Shown here piece by piece: positions 32,647 through 40,959 of a stretch of 41,041 nt of DNA. Every line of letters begins with the position of its first letter. Within the stretch, counting starts at the first letter, position 1. Made by a program: the position numbers and the translations under genes. The DNA is from Lachnospiraceae bacterium. Lineage in GTDB: Bacteria; Bacillota; Clostridia; Lachnospirales; Lachnospiraceae. The stretch is from contig JAFRXH010000033.1 of assembly GCA_017437785.1 (NCBI GenBank), forward strand, positions 1 to 41,041, in the 5' to 3' direction. The notes under the pieces were generated by a model that was given only the letters and a program-made list of their open reading frames with translations, was not told the origin of the DNA and did no database searches.

Positions 32647-34008
32647 ATGAAAAAAGCAAGATTGTTTGCGCTTGTGCTTGGGGCTGGCCTTTCGCTTTGC
32701 GCATGCGGAAAAAATGAGCCGGCTGCGGAGCCGGAGACAGAAACGCAGGCAGTAGAAGAGGAGGAAACAACAGATCCGGCGGATATCTATACTGCAAATA
32801 TCGATCCCTCTGAGATACATCCCGGGTCGCTTAACAGTGATGAGGATACGTCCGACCGCTGGTATCCGAATGGTGACACATCATCGGAGATATCCTTCAC
32901 ACTTACACAGACCTCTAAGCAGGACGATTGCGTAGGACTCTCATTCTGCCAGTATCACACCACAGCCGACGGAACCGACGACGATATGATCGATATGCCG
33001 CTTCGCGATGGCGGAAACGGGCATGCCATCACGGGTGAGTTTACATTTATGGTCGATAAGTCCGTGACTTACGATTACGACTTTACTTTCCAGGATAACT
33101 TTACCTGCTACGATTTTAAGAACGGTGTGGAGTGGAAGAGAAGCCATCCCGATTACGGCTGCAAGGATCAGAGCTGGTATGATAAGGCATTTGCGGGACT
33201 GGTGGCATATCGAGACCTTTCAAGCACAAAGCATCAGCAGATCGTTTTTAATGAGGACGGTACTTTTGTGGAATCTGTAACAGATATGGATGACATGAAG
33301 GGTCACTGGGAAGTGCAGGCAGCCAATGTGCTGATGCTGATCTATGATGATCCCGAGGATGCCGGCGTACAGGTGGTAGATGCAGGCGGACTACTTGAAA
33401 GCGACGGAAAAGACGGTGAAGCCACCACGGTAAGCGACAGCTGGCAGCAGGAGTTTACTATCTCTGAGGACGGAAAGGTGACGGAGTTCGGTCTTTTCCC
33501 TGTATATGATGATGACATGAATCTGGCAGGATATAAGCCGGCATTTGAAGTGACTACGGTTGCAGAGATGGAAGCTGCTGAACAAGAAGCCAAAGATAAA
33601 GCAGCAGCTGAGGAAGCGGCAGCGGCTCAGGCAAAGGCTGACGCACTGGCAGCAGGCAGCCCTTACGAGCAGCCGGCAGATAAGAATGATCTTTCGGGAG
33701 TGAACCTTGATCAGGTACCGGATTTCGTTATGGACAATACACAGGATTATAATACATTCAACGATATCAAAAGTGCTATCGGAAAGAGCTTTGGCATGAT
33801 CTATGAGATCCATGGTGTGCTGGAAGATAAAGATCATGTCCGTATACAGAATGATACCGGACGTTTGACGCAGACATTTAAGGTAGTGATCGTGGATGGT
33901 GATGAATTTAACGGTATCGCAGAGGAAGGCGATAACGTTGTTGTTACGGGAGTTCTTTGGAATACCAGATTCCTGTATACCGATTCGGCACATGTAAAAG
34001 CTGAGTAA
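32647..34008 (+). CDS. Secreted lipoprotein of unknown function
   Basis: The 453-residue protein starts with a lipoprotein signal (MKKARLFALVLGAGLSLCAC) in which C20 is the likely lipidated residue (lipobox LCAC). Residues 25-50 are an acidic Glu/Thr linker typical of Gram-positive lipoproteins. The mature part is rich in Asp and aromatics (YDYDFTFQDNFTCYDFKNG, DFGC-like segments) and has two lipocalin-like or beta-rich blocks, an Ala/Lys-rich helix (about 310-338) and a C-terminal OB-like region (IYEIHGVLEDKDHVRIQ to GVLWNTRFLY). I do not recognise a family. AGGGAGG nine nucleotides upstream gives the start. It lies between the two signalling sets. Confidence 0.75.
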   Translation: MKKARLFALVLGAGLSLCACGKNEPAAEPETETQAVEEEETTDPADIYTANIDPSEIHPGSLNSDEDTSDRWYPNGDTSSEISFTLTQTSKQDDCVGLSFCQYHTTADGTDDDMIDMPLRDGGNGHAITGEFTFMVDKSVTYDYDFTFQDNFTCYDFKNGVEWKRSHPDYGCKDQSWYDKAFAGLVAYRDLSSTKHQQIVFNEDGTFVESVTDMDDMKGHWEVQAANVLMLIYDDPEDAGVQVVDAGGLLESDGKDGEATTVSDSWQQEFTISEDGKVTEFGLFPVYDDDMNLAGYKPAFEVTTVAEMEAAEQEAKDKAAAEEAAAAQAKADALAAGSPYEQPADKNDLSGVNLDQVPDFVMDNTQDYNTFNDIKSAIGKSFGMIYEIHGVLEDKDHVRIQNDTGRLTQTFKVVIVDGDEFNGIAEEGDNVVVTGVLWNTRFLYTDSAHVKAE

Positions 34009-34061
34009 ACAGAAACCACGGAATTTCATATATATATCAATGTGGATTTTGGAGGAAGATC

Positions 34062-36947
34062 ATGGAAAAAAGGAAAACATTAAACAGGCTGCTTGCCATG
34101 CTGCTGACGTTCGTTCTGTGCGCGGGAGAATTATCTTCAACAGGGATCAAGGTATTTGCGGCGGATGCGGCAGAGACAGCCGTATCCGGAAATGATACGG
34201 TGAGTGAGGACAGTATCAGCAAAGATGATACGGTGAGTGAGGACGGTATCAGCAAAGATGATACCGTAAGTGAAGATGAGAGCAAGGCACCTGTTGAGAA
34301 TGCAGGGATGAATGAGAGTGAAGATGATGAAGATGATATAGAGGCGGAAGAGGAGGAATTGCTTGCCGGAAATACGGTAAATCTTTATAGTCTGACAGGC
34401 GATTATATAGCACAGGATGGGGATGTTCTGCGTGGCAGGTTAGCGGGAAATCATAAGATATCAATAGCAGATGGTGCCACCGTGACTTTCAACGGTATAA
34501 CTATTGAGGGGGTTGATGATAATGCCTTCCAGTGGGCAGGAGTTACATGTGAGGGCGATGCAACTATCATTTTGAAGGGAAGTAACGTTGTACGCGGTTT
34601 TATGTACAGGGAACCCGGAATATTTGTTAAGAAAGGTAAAACACTAACCATTACGGGTGACGGCATCCTTGAGGCATCCAGTAACGGTCAGGGGTGTGGT
34701 ATAGGAAGCGCATTGACAAGAGCGGATTCGGGAAATGTGATCATAAAGAGTGGAACAGTATTTGCGTATGGAGGATCCGGTTGTGCCGCCATAGGGGCAG
34801 CAGATTGTACTTCATGCGGCGACATCACGATTGATGGTGGAACGGTATATGCATATGGAGGAATTTACGCTGCGGGTATAGGAAGTGGAGACACACTTAT
34901 ATCAAAAACAGATACCGAAACAATTGTAAAAGGATCCGAATGTGGAAATATTACTATTAACGGTGGGACTGTATATGCCTTTGGCGGATTGCGTGGTGCG
35001 GGTATAGGAAGCGGGTATGGAGACAAAGAGTATGAATGCAGTCGTTGTGGGGAAATATCCATAGGGGATGCAATTGAGTATATTTATGCAAAAAGGGGCA
35101 GTAAAGAAGCACTGTGTATCGGGGAAGGGTGGTATGGAACGGTTGAAAAAATAAGCATAGCCAATGTGCTGAAGGATAATACGTTTGAGAATGTACGTAT
35201 AATCTCCAAGGCTGATGCAGTTATTGCCACGGCAAAAGATGTATCGGTTAGGTATGATGGGAAACCTCATGGTATAGAGGTAGCTGTCGGGCGGCCTGAA
35301 AATGAGGCTAAAGTAATGTATGGAACTGTTTATGGAGAATATGATCTGGAGACCTCTCCAACATTTACGGATACAGGGGAGTATAAGGTATATTATGAGG
35401 TTACAGCGGATGGATATATAGCATGCAGAGGAGAAGCTGCGGTAGAGATTTTGAAAGGTTACCAAACAGCTCCATCTGCACCGACTGTTAATTCTGTTAC
35501 ATCTGACAGTGTTACTTTAAATCCGATTGAAAACGGAGAATACAAATATCTGATCTATCAGGATGTGTGGGGATGGGACGATGGATGCGCCTGGCAGGAT
35601 TCTCCTGTTTTCACGGGGCTTCAGGAGAATACAACATACCGGTTTGTGCAAAGTTTTAAAGCATTGCCGAATTATTATAGATCAGCTTATTCGGATTATA
35701 TTGAAGTAACGACAGGAGTTCAGGGATACAATGTAATTTTTAACCTCAATGGTCATGGAGAGCAAGCTCCTCCACCCCTTTACATTGAAAAGGGCAAAAC
35801 TGCTGCAAAGCCAGCCGATCCTGTTGATAACGACGGCTGGACTTTTGGCGGATGGTATACGGATGAAGCCTGTACTTCAGCTTATGATTTTACAACTCCG
35901 GTAACAACAGATATTACTCTTTATGCAAAGTGGAGCAAGATCGTTGTACCCGGACCGGTTCCAACGCACTCACCTCTTGATCCTGTACCGGAGATAAAGG
36001 ATGATACCACCAGGTTATATCTGGTGAAGGGGCAGAAGTTTACTCTGGGTGTTGACTGGAGCCTGGATGACAGCGATAAGGACAAGCTTAAGGCATATAA
36101 GAAGCTGTTTAGCATAAGTAAAAAGGGTAAGGTTACTGTAAAGAAGCCGGGTGAAGTGGTGATCGTTAAAAAGGATGCCGGTGGGAATGTGCTCCAAAGC
36201 ATTGCGGTAAATATTACAAAGCCCGAACTGACAGAAAAGAAGCTTAAACTGGAAGCCGGCGTAGTGGATAAGGATACAGGCAGCGTAGAACTTAAGAATG
36301 CTGAAAACATCAATGTGTATTACTACAGCTCTGCACCGGATGTGGCGACTGTCGACCAGACCGGTAGGGTAACGGCTGTGGCAAAAGGAAGCGCAAAGGT
36401 CACGGCTTATGCAAACGGAACGGCATATACCGCAAGCGTGAGCGTAAAGGAACCAAGTGCCGTAAAGGAGCGTACGCTGCACTTGTCTGTAAAAGGCTCC
36501 AAATCTGTTAAGTTAAGCGGTGTAAAGAAGACTGTCTGGGAATATGCGGAAGGAACTGCCGAAGAAGAGAAAGCTGTCGTAAGTATCAAAAACGCAAAGA
36601 TCACCGGTCTGAAGGCCGGAACCATTACCCTGATAGCTAAGGATGAAATGACAAGCTATAAGATGACGGTCAAGGTGGATGATCCTTCCATAACACCGGT
36701 ACATGAAGAGGATAAGTATGATCTGAAGTCTGCGGGCAAGAATAAGTATGCGCTGACTATGGCAGCCGGGCAGAAGCTTACGCTAAGCTATACGGATATA
36801 GACCAGCCGGTTATCTATAAGAGCTCAAAGCCGGAAACCGCCTTTATCGACGAAAAAGGAAATATAGAAGCGCGAAGCATAGGTAAGTGTAAGTTTACAG
36901 CCAAGGTTAATGGCAAGACGATAACGATAAGCGTAACAGTCAAATAA
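34062..36947 (+). CDS. Large secreted surface protein: beta-helix, InlB-type repeat and Ig-like domains
   Basis: The 961-residue protein has a signal peptide (1-33, MEKRKTLNRLLAMLLTFVLC ... VFAA). An acidic stalk follows with 11-residue repeats (DTVSEDSISKD), then a parallel beta-helix-like region (about 105-385) with repeats such as GNITINGGTVYAFGG and AGIGSG. Next come an MBG-like segment (VSVRYDGKPHGIEV) and a fibronectin-like part. About 557-626 is an InlB/Listeria-Bacteroides repeat (NVIFNLNGHG, WTFGGWYTDEAC, YAKWSK), followed by two or three Ig-like BIG2 domains to the end. No LPXTG motif, SLH domain or membrane anchor is seen, so it is secreted or held by other contacts. An adhesin or glycan-binding role is likely but unproven. 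GGAGGAAG precedes the ATG. No terminator separates it from the lipoprotein gene. Confidence 0.8.
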   Translation: MEKRKTLNRLLAMLLTFVLCAGELSSTGIKVFAADAAETAVSGNDTVSEDSISKDDTVSEDGISKDDTVSEDESKAPVENAGMNESEDDEDDIEAEEEELLAGNTVNLYSLTGDYIAQDGDVLRGRLAGNHKISIADGATVTFNGITIEGVDDNAFQWAGVTCEGDATIILKGSNVVRGFMYREPGIFVKKGKTLTITGDGILEASSNGQGCGIGSALTRADSGNVIIKSGTVFAYGGSGCAAIGAADCTSCGDITIDGGTVYAYGGIYAAGIGSGDTLISKTDTETIVKGSECGNITINGGTVYAFGGLRGAGIGSGYGDKEYECSRCGEISIGDAIEYIYAKRGSKEALCIGEGWYGTVEKISIANVLKDNTFENVRIISKADAVIATAKDVSVRYDGKPHGIEVAVGRPENEAKVMYGTVYGEYDLETSPTFTDTGEYKVYYEVTADGYIACRGEAAVEILKGYQTAPSAPTVNSVTSDSVTLNPIENGEYKYLIYQDVWGWDDGCAWQDSPVFTGLQENTTYRFVQSFKALPNYYRSAYSDYIEVTTGVQGYNVIFNLNGHGEQAPPPLYIEKGKTAAKPADPVDNDGWTFGGWYTDEACTSAYDFTTPVTTDITLYAKWSKIVVPGPVPTHSPLDPVPEIKDDTTRLYLVKGQKFTLGVDWSLDDSDKDKLKAYKKLFSISKKGKVTVKKPGEVVIVKKDAGGNVLQSIAVNITKPELTEKKLKLEAGVVDKDTGSVELKNAENINVYYYSSAPDVATVDQTGRVTAVAKGSAKVTAYANGTAYTASVSVKEPSAVKERTLHLSVKGSKSVKLSGVKKTVWEYAEGTAEEEKAVVSIKNAKITGLKAGTITLIAKDEMTSYKMTVKVDDPSITPVHEEDKYDLKSAGKNKYALTMAAGQKLTLSYTDIDQPVIYKSSKPETAFIDEKGNIEARSIGKCKFTAKVNGKTITISVTVK
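34194..34280 (+). repeat. 33-bp tandem repeat in the surface-protein stalk
   Basis: Two full units (34194-34226 and 34227-34259) and a partial third encode DTVSEDSISKD-type peptides. Unit length is a multiple of three, so copy-number change would lengthen or shorten the acidic stalk without breaking the frame. The first two units differ at one base, a sign of recent duplication. Confidence 0.85.
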
Positions 36948-36955
36948 TGATCATC

Positions 36956-36984
36956 AAGGGCCGCCGGTAAAAGGGCGGCCTTTT
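36956..36984 (+). terminator. Intrinsic terminator of the surface-protein gene
   Basis: GGCCGCC (36959-36965) pairs with GGCGGCC (36974-36980), extended by AAG/TTT at the base, then TTTTAAAA. It begins 9 nt after the stop codon. The second signalling set therefore probably has its own promoter in 36985-37060, where AT-rich sequence (TTTTGTATTATATATG) could hold a -10. Confidence 0.85.
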
Positions 36985-37077
36985 AAAAATGGTACAAATG
37001 GGTGATATACAATATCCTTTCTGTTTTGTATTATATATGCATGAGCAATTAATGCAGGCAGAAGGAAGGTGGATATC

Positions 37078-37734
37078 ATGAACAGGCAGGATGCGGTAAG
37101 AGTCATCGTATGTGATGATCAGAATATATCCCGCGGATTCTTTGAGATGTATGTCCGCGCAGCAGCGGGCTTTGAACTGATAGCAGGACTTCGAACGGCA
37201 AGGGAAGCTGTGGACTATCTTAAGGAGCATGAGGTCGATCTTCTGATACTTGATGTTATGATGCAGGATGGTATCGATGGTTTGAGCGCTGCGGCCCTGA
37301 TCAAAAAGGAACACCCGCAGCTTAAGATAATACTGACTACTTCGGCCGCAGAGACCGGCTGGGAGGATAAGGCACGTGCAATAGGCGTGGAGAGCTTCTG
37401 GTACAAAGAGTACGATGAGCATGGCATACAGGAGATAATGAACCGTACCATGGCGGGCGAATCGGTCTACCCCGGAGATGCACCGGATGTATCTTTCGGC
37501 AAGATCAAACGATCCGATCTGACAGACCGGGAGCTGGATGTCCTGCGTGAGCTTACCGGGAGCCTTACAAATGAGGAGATAGCCGAGAAGTTATGCATTT
37601 CTGTTAATACGGTCAAGCGGCACATCCAGAATATCATGGAAAAGACGGGTTATGAGAACCGCCTGGATGTGGCAATGAATGCCAAAGCACTTGGACTTGT
37701 GGTAAGTGACAAACAGCGCACTGGTAATGGCTAA
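37078..37734 (+). CDS. Response regulator, receiver + LuxR/NarL-type DNA-binding domain (set 2, protein R)
   Basis: The 218-residue regulator has the acidic pair CDDQ, phosphoacceptor D59 (LLILDVMMQDG), TTSAAE and the FWYKE lysine, then a LuxR helix-turn-helix (LTDRELDVLRELTGSLTNEE, ISVNTVKRHIQNIMEKTGYE). It is clearly paralogous to the regulator at 31892. ATG 37078 is preferred to GTG 37069 because GGAAGG lies 8 nt before it. In this set the regulator is the first gene, whereas in set 1 it is the last. Its end overlaps the next gene by 8 nt. Confidence 0.9.
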   Translation: MNRQDAVRVIVCDDQNISRGFFEMYVRAAAGFELIAGLRTAREAVDYLKEHEVDLLILDVMMQDGIDGLSAAALIKKEHPQLKIILTTSAAETGWEDKARAIGVESFWYKEYDEHGIQEIMNRTMAGESVYPGDAPDVSFGKIKRSDLTDRELDVLRELTGSLTNEEIAEKLCISVNTVKRHIQNIMEKTGYENRLDVAMNAKALGLVVSDKQRTGNG

Positions 37735-39373
37735 ACATACAAAGAGAAAGAAACTGTATATATTTATAGCGTTTTTCATACTGGCGGGGATCTGTAATGC
37801 CATCATGCGCGGAAATAACGCGCTGTTTGCATCGTTGATGTTCTCCCTTAATTTTTCCATATACGGCGGACTCCTGGTATACTGGATGGAGTCTGTCCGT
37901 GTGCGGCTGCTTCCGACCAGGTGCCGGGCATATATACTGACATCAGCGGTGCTGATGCTGTTTTTTTTGATATTAAAGATCTGTAAATACCGTGTGTTTT
38001 CAAATATCATAACTCCGTCACGGTATATAGAATACTTATACCTGATCCCGACACTTCTCATACCCACTCTGTTCCTGATGGCCTCGATATGTATAAGCAG
38101 AGGAGAAGATATTAATGATAAAGGCAGCGAAAAACTGCTTCTTATACCTTCGGTCCTTTTGTGTTTTCTTGCCATCACAAATGATCTGCATAAGCTTGTA
38201 TACATGCCGCGGGTGGATCTTTCCGAATTCTGTGTGAATACCGGCACATATACCACGGGGATAATACTATATCTGATCTATGTGTGGATCGCAGTCATGG
38301 CTTTATATGCTGCTGTTATATTGTTTCGTGTTACCAGAAAGCGCCCGGGAAAGATCGTTTTCTGGATGATAGCAGTACTGCTTATGTGGGCGGCGCTTGA
38401 GTGTGTCCGGATATTTATCCTGATACCTTTAGATCTGCCGCGTATGTACAATACTCCGGAGATACGCACGTTTTCGATGCTGGCGATACTTGAGATCTGT
38501 ATCCGCAGCCGCCTGATACCTCATAATGAGAATTACGCCGGTTTCTTATCCGGGCTTAAGCTTCCTGTACTGATGACCGACGGGAAGATGGCTCCGGTTT
38601 TTTGCAGTGCCGTTACTTTGAAGGCATCAGACGAAGAAATGCGATCTGCGCTTGATTTTCCGCTTTATACCGATGAATATACCAGGCTGAGCGGTATAAG
38701 GGTAGGGGCCGGTTATGTGTTCTGGAATGAAGACGAAAAAGAGCTTCACAAAGCGACAAGACGTCTTGAAGAGGCGAATGCTATCCTCAGTGAAGAAAAC
38801 GATCTGATCCGCGTGGAGAATGAGCTGAAGGAAAAGAAGGCAAGGCTTGATGCCGAGGCTAAAGTGTATGACAGGATAGCCTCTGTGATATACCCTAAAC
38901 AGAAGAGGATAGAGCAGCTTTTAGAGAGTATAGATCCGAAGGATACGGATTTTGGTGCAAGGCTTGGCGAGGCTTGTGTCCTTAATGCTTATTCAAAACG
39001 AAAGAGTAATCTTTTGCTGATATCACAGGATAATCTTCCAAAGAGTAACCGTGAGCTGTATCTGGCATTGCAGGAAACGGCGCGTTTTTTAAAATGCTGT
39101 GGGATCGAGGCGGCCGCTGTGGGAGAGGAATACACGGATTTTCCCTTATCTTATGTTCATGAGCTGTATGATGATTTTGAAACGCTTATCGAGGCATGGC
39201 TGCCCTATCTTAAGCGCCTTACGGTATCACTTACGGAAGAAGGGATACGTATTGCGGCAGAGCTGACAGAGGCAGCCAAATTTCCTGATATGGCGCTTTT
39301 TGTTAAAAGCACCGAGGCGGATGGTTTCACTTTCCTTACGATATACGGGAATAAGGGAGGTGAAGGAAAATGA
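37727..39373 (+). CDS. 7TM histidine-kinase-like sensor with degenerate catalytic region (set 2, protein A)
   Basis: The 548-residue paralogue of the protein at 29104 has a basic N-terminus (MAKHTKRKKLYIF), seven to eight membrane helices to about residue 265 with the family pattern ITNDLHKLVYMP, and a coiled coil (about 345-385). A DHp-like part follows (KVYDRIASVIYPKQKRIEQL, NAYSKRKSNLLLISQDN). The C-terminus FETLIEAWLPYLKRLTVSL to FTFLTIYGNKGGEGK looks like a shrunken ATPase fold with no N-box, so it is probably a pseudokinase. ATG 37727 lies within the regulator gene; GTG 37706 is also possible, and neither has a clear binding site. The stop overlaps the next start (ATGA). Confidence 0.75.
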   Translation: MAKHTKRKKLYIFIAFFILAGICNAIMRGNNALFASLMFSLNFSIYGGLLVYWMESVRVRLLPTRCRAYILTSAVLMLFFLILKICKYRVFSNIITPSRYIEYLYLIPTLLIPTLFLMASICISRGEDINDKGSEKLLLIPSVLLCFLAITNDLHKLVYMPRVDLSEFCVNTGTYTTGIILYLIYVWIAVMALYAAVILFRVTRKRPGKIVFWMIAVLLMWAALECVRIFILIPLDLPRMYNTPEIRTFSMLAILEICIRSRLIPHNENYAGFLSGLKLPVLMTDGKMAPVFCSAVTLKASDEEMRSALDFPLYTDEYTRLSGIRVGAGYVFWNEDEKELHKATRRLEEANAILSEENDLIRVENELKEKKARLDAEAKVYDRIASVIYPKQKRIEQLLESIDPKDTDFGARLGEACVLNAYSKRKSNLLLISQDNLPKSNRELYLALQETARFLKCCGIEAAAVGEEYTDFPLSYVHELYDDFETLIEAWLPYLKRLTVSLTEEGIRIAAELTEAAKFPDMALFVKSTEADGFTFLTIYGNKGGEGK

Positions 39374-40710
39374 GGGCTATAGACAGCTTATATGGTTCAC
39401 CAATCCTGCACACTTTATGTATATCAGCCATATTTATAATGGTATGGGCGATAGGAATGTTCATAAGGACTATCAGGGAAAAACGAAGTACGGGCCTTAT
39501 CATTTTTTCGTTTTTTATCATGTGTTCTTCCTTTGCGGTATTTGAGATACTTATGGACTGCAGTTTTTATTTTATCGCCAGGAATGGTAATGACCGGTAT
39601 ATACGGCTTCAGTATCTGTTGTTTTCAAGGCCGTGGCTTTTCTATGCCGGATCGGAGCTTTTGTGTGCTGCGCTCCTTGTATATATAGTGACCGAGAAGC
39701 TTACGTATGAAAAGAAGCATCTTACGGCCGATACCATCCGCCAGGCAGTAAACTATCTGCCCGAAGGGATAGCGATAGGCAGGAAGGACGGCACCGTGCT
39801 TTTAGCAAATCTTAAGATGGAAGAGCTCTACCGGAATATGACGGGCGGCGTACTCTCGGACATTAGGGAACTGACGGGGCAGATAAAAAAGAATGTTACG
39901 GGTGAGGATGAGCAGCAGCTTGTTTCGATGGAAGACGGCACTGTGTGGCAGTTTGAGGATGAGGCAGTCACTCTGGACGGGGAAGAATACATACAGATCG
40001 TTGCCGGGGATGTTACGGAGCGTTACCTGATCATTAAGGAGCTTAAAGATAAAAATGCGCATCTTACCGATATACGCAGGCGTATGAAGGCGGTATCGGA
40101 TCTGTCTGCAGATATGTTCATTGCGGAGGAACAGCAGAAGGCGCGTGCGGCGCTTCATAATCAGCTTGGGCAGGTGCTGCTTATGGGACGATACTTTCTT
40201 GACCATCGCGACAGTACGGACCCCGGACTGGTCTATACAGTAACTACGCAGATGAACCGCTTTCTTTTAGGTGAGGCGCCGGCCGATATCCCGGCGTCTG
40301 CGGATGCGCTTGCTGCCGCTGTAGCCATGGCCGGCAGTATCGGCGTTACCGTGCATTTTGAGGGCGATGAGCCTGCGGATGAAAAGATAAGGGAGGTCCT
40401 GGCAACAGCCATAAGCGAATGCGCCGCCAATACCGTAAAGCACGCCGACGGCGACAGCATAAGTGTATGCTGCCATCATGATGTGGCTACGCCCGGTCAT
40501 CCTGAGCTTACTTCCGGTGATCCTGAGCGAAGCGAAGGATCTTCCCCCGCCGCACTGCTCATTACTATCACCAATAACGGCATCCCTCCCAAGCGCCCTG
40601 TTGCAGAGAGCGGCGGCCTTTTATCTCTTCGTAAAAAAGTTGAGGCCATGGGCGGCCAAATGACAGTAGACAGCGTCCCCGTCTTCAGGCTCACAATCGT
40701 CTTCTCGTAA
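39370..40710 (+). CDS. Membrane histidine kinase with a repeat-encoded insert in the ATPase domain (set 2, protein B)
   Basis: The 446-residue kinase has three membrane helices (about 12-110), a PAS-like region (about 122-225), the phosphoacceptor box ALHNQLGQVLL with H263, and a HATPase_c domain with N-box SECAANTVKHA (N354). Residues about 376-393 (GHPELTSGDPERSEGSS) come from two repeat A copies and lie between the strand after the N-box and ITITNNG. The paralogue at 30597 runs straight through here with only a short ERKDGS turn. The insert replaces a surface loop, so the kinase may still work. GGAGGTG upstream supports ATG 39370, which overlaps the sensor stop. Confidence 0.85.
   Translation: MRAIDSLYGSPILHTLCISAIFIMVWAIGMFIRTIREKRSTGLIIFSFFIMCSSFAVFEILMDCSFYFIARNGNDRYIRLQYLLFSRPWLFYAGSELLCAALLVYIVTEKLTYEKKHLTADTIRQAVNYLPEGIAIGRKDGTVLLANLKMEELYRNMTGGVLSDIRELTGQIKKNVTGEDEQQLVSMEDGTVWQFEDEAVTLDGEEYIQIVAGDVTERYLIIKELKDKNAHLTDIRRRMKAVSDLSADMFIAEEQQKARAALHNQLGQVLLMGRYFLDHRDSTDPGLVYTVTTQMNRFLLGEAPADIPASADALAAAVAMAGSIGVTVHFEGDEPADEKIREVLATAISECAANTVKHADGDSISVCCHHDVATPGHPELTSGDPERSEGSSPAALLITITNNGIPPKRPVAESGGLLSLRKKVEAMGGQMTVDSVPVFRLTIVFS
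40496..40543 (+). repeat. Tandem repeat A copies inside a kinase gene
   Basis: A partial copy (TCATCCTGAGCTTA, from 40497) and a full copy with core TCCTGAGCGAAGCGAAGGA (within 40516-40543) stand in tandem, in frame. The full copy is identical in its core to the intergenic copies at 19463 and 27506, which implies recent spread. Confidence 0.9.
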
Positions 40711-40713
40711 CAC

Positions 40714-40737
40714 CCGTCCACCATCGGGGACGGTTTT
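40714..40737 (+). terminator. Intrinsic terminator of signalling set 2
   Basis: CCGTCC (40714-40719), 8-nt loop, GGACGG (40728-40733), then TTTT, starting 3 nt after the kinase stop codon. Confidence 0.7.
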
Positions 40738-40766
40738 CATTGGGGCTGCAAAAATCTTATGTAATC

Positions 40767-40795
40767 TTGCAAAGGATCATGGATTATGCTATGCT
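40767..40795 (+). promoter_or_regulatory. Promoter of the downstream Rpn-type gene
   Basis: TTGCAA (40767-40772), 17-nt spacer, TATGCT (40790-40795). This leaves a leader of about 155 nt before the ATG at 40960. The leader holds a CTATGC/GCATAG hairpin (40789-40813) and no convincing gene. Confidence 0.55.
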
Positions 40796-40959
40796 CCCCT
40801 GCAAGAAGCATAGCAAGGTTATAGTTCCGGAAATCTTTTTATCAAGATCATCTGAATCTCCTATGCTTTTATCCAATCAATTTTACAACGCAGGGGAGGA
40901 GGATGACCGTTTAGCAGGCATGCGATCCCTCTGCACAATATTTTTTAGGAGGAATTGCC

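Noticed and set aside
34194-34280. Possible CRISPR-like array
   Set aside because: The 33-bp units are directly adjacent without spacers and are in frame in a signal-peptide protein; they are a coding tandem repeat.
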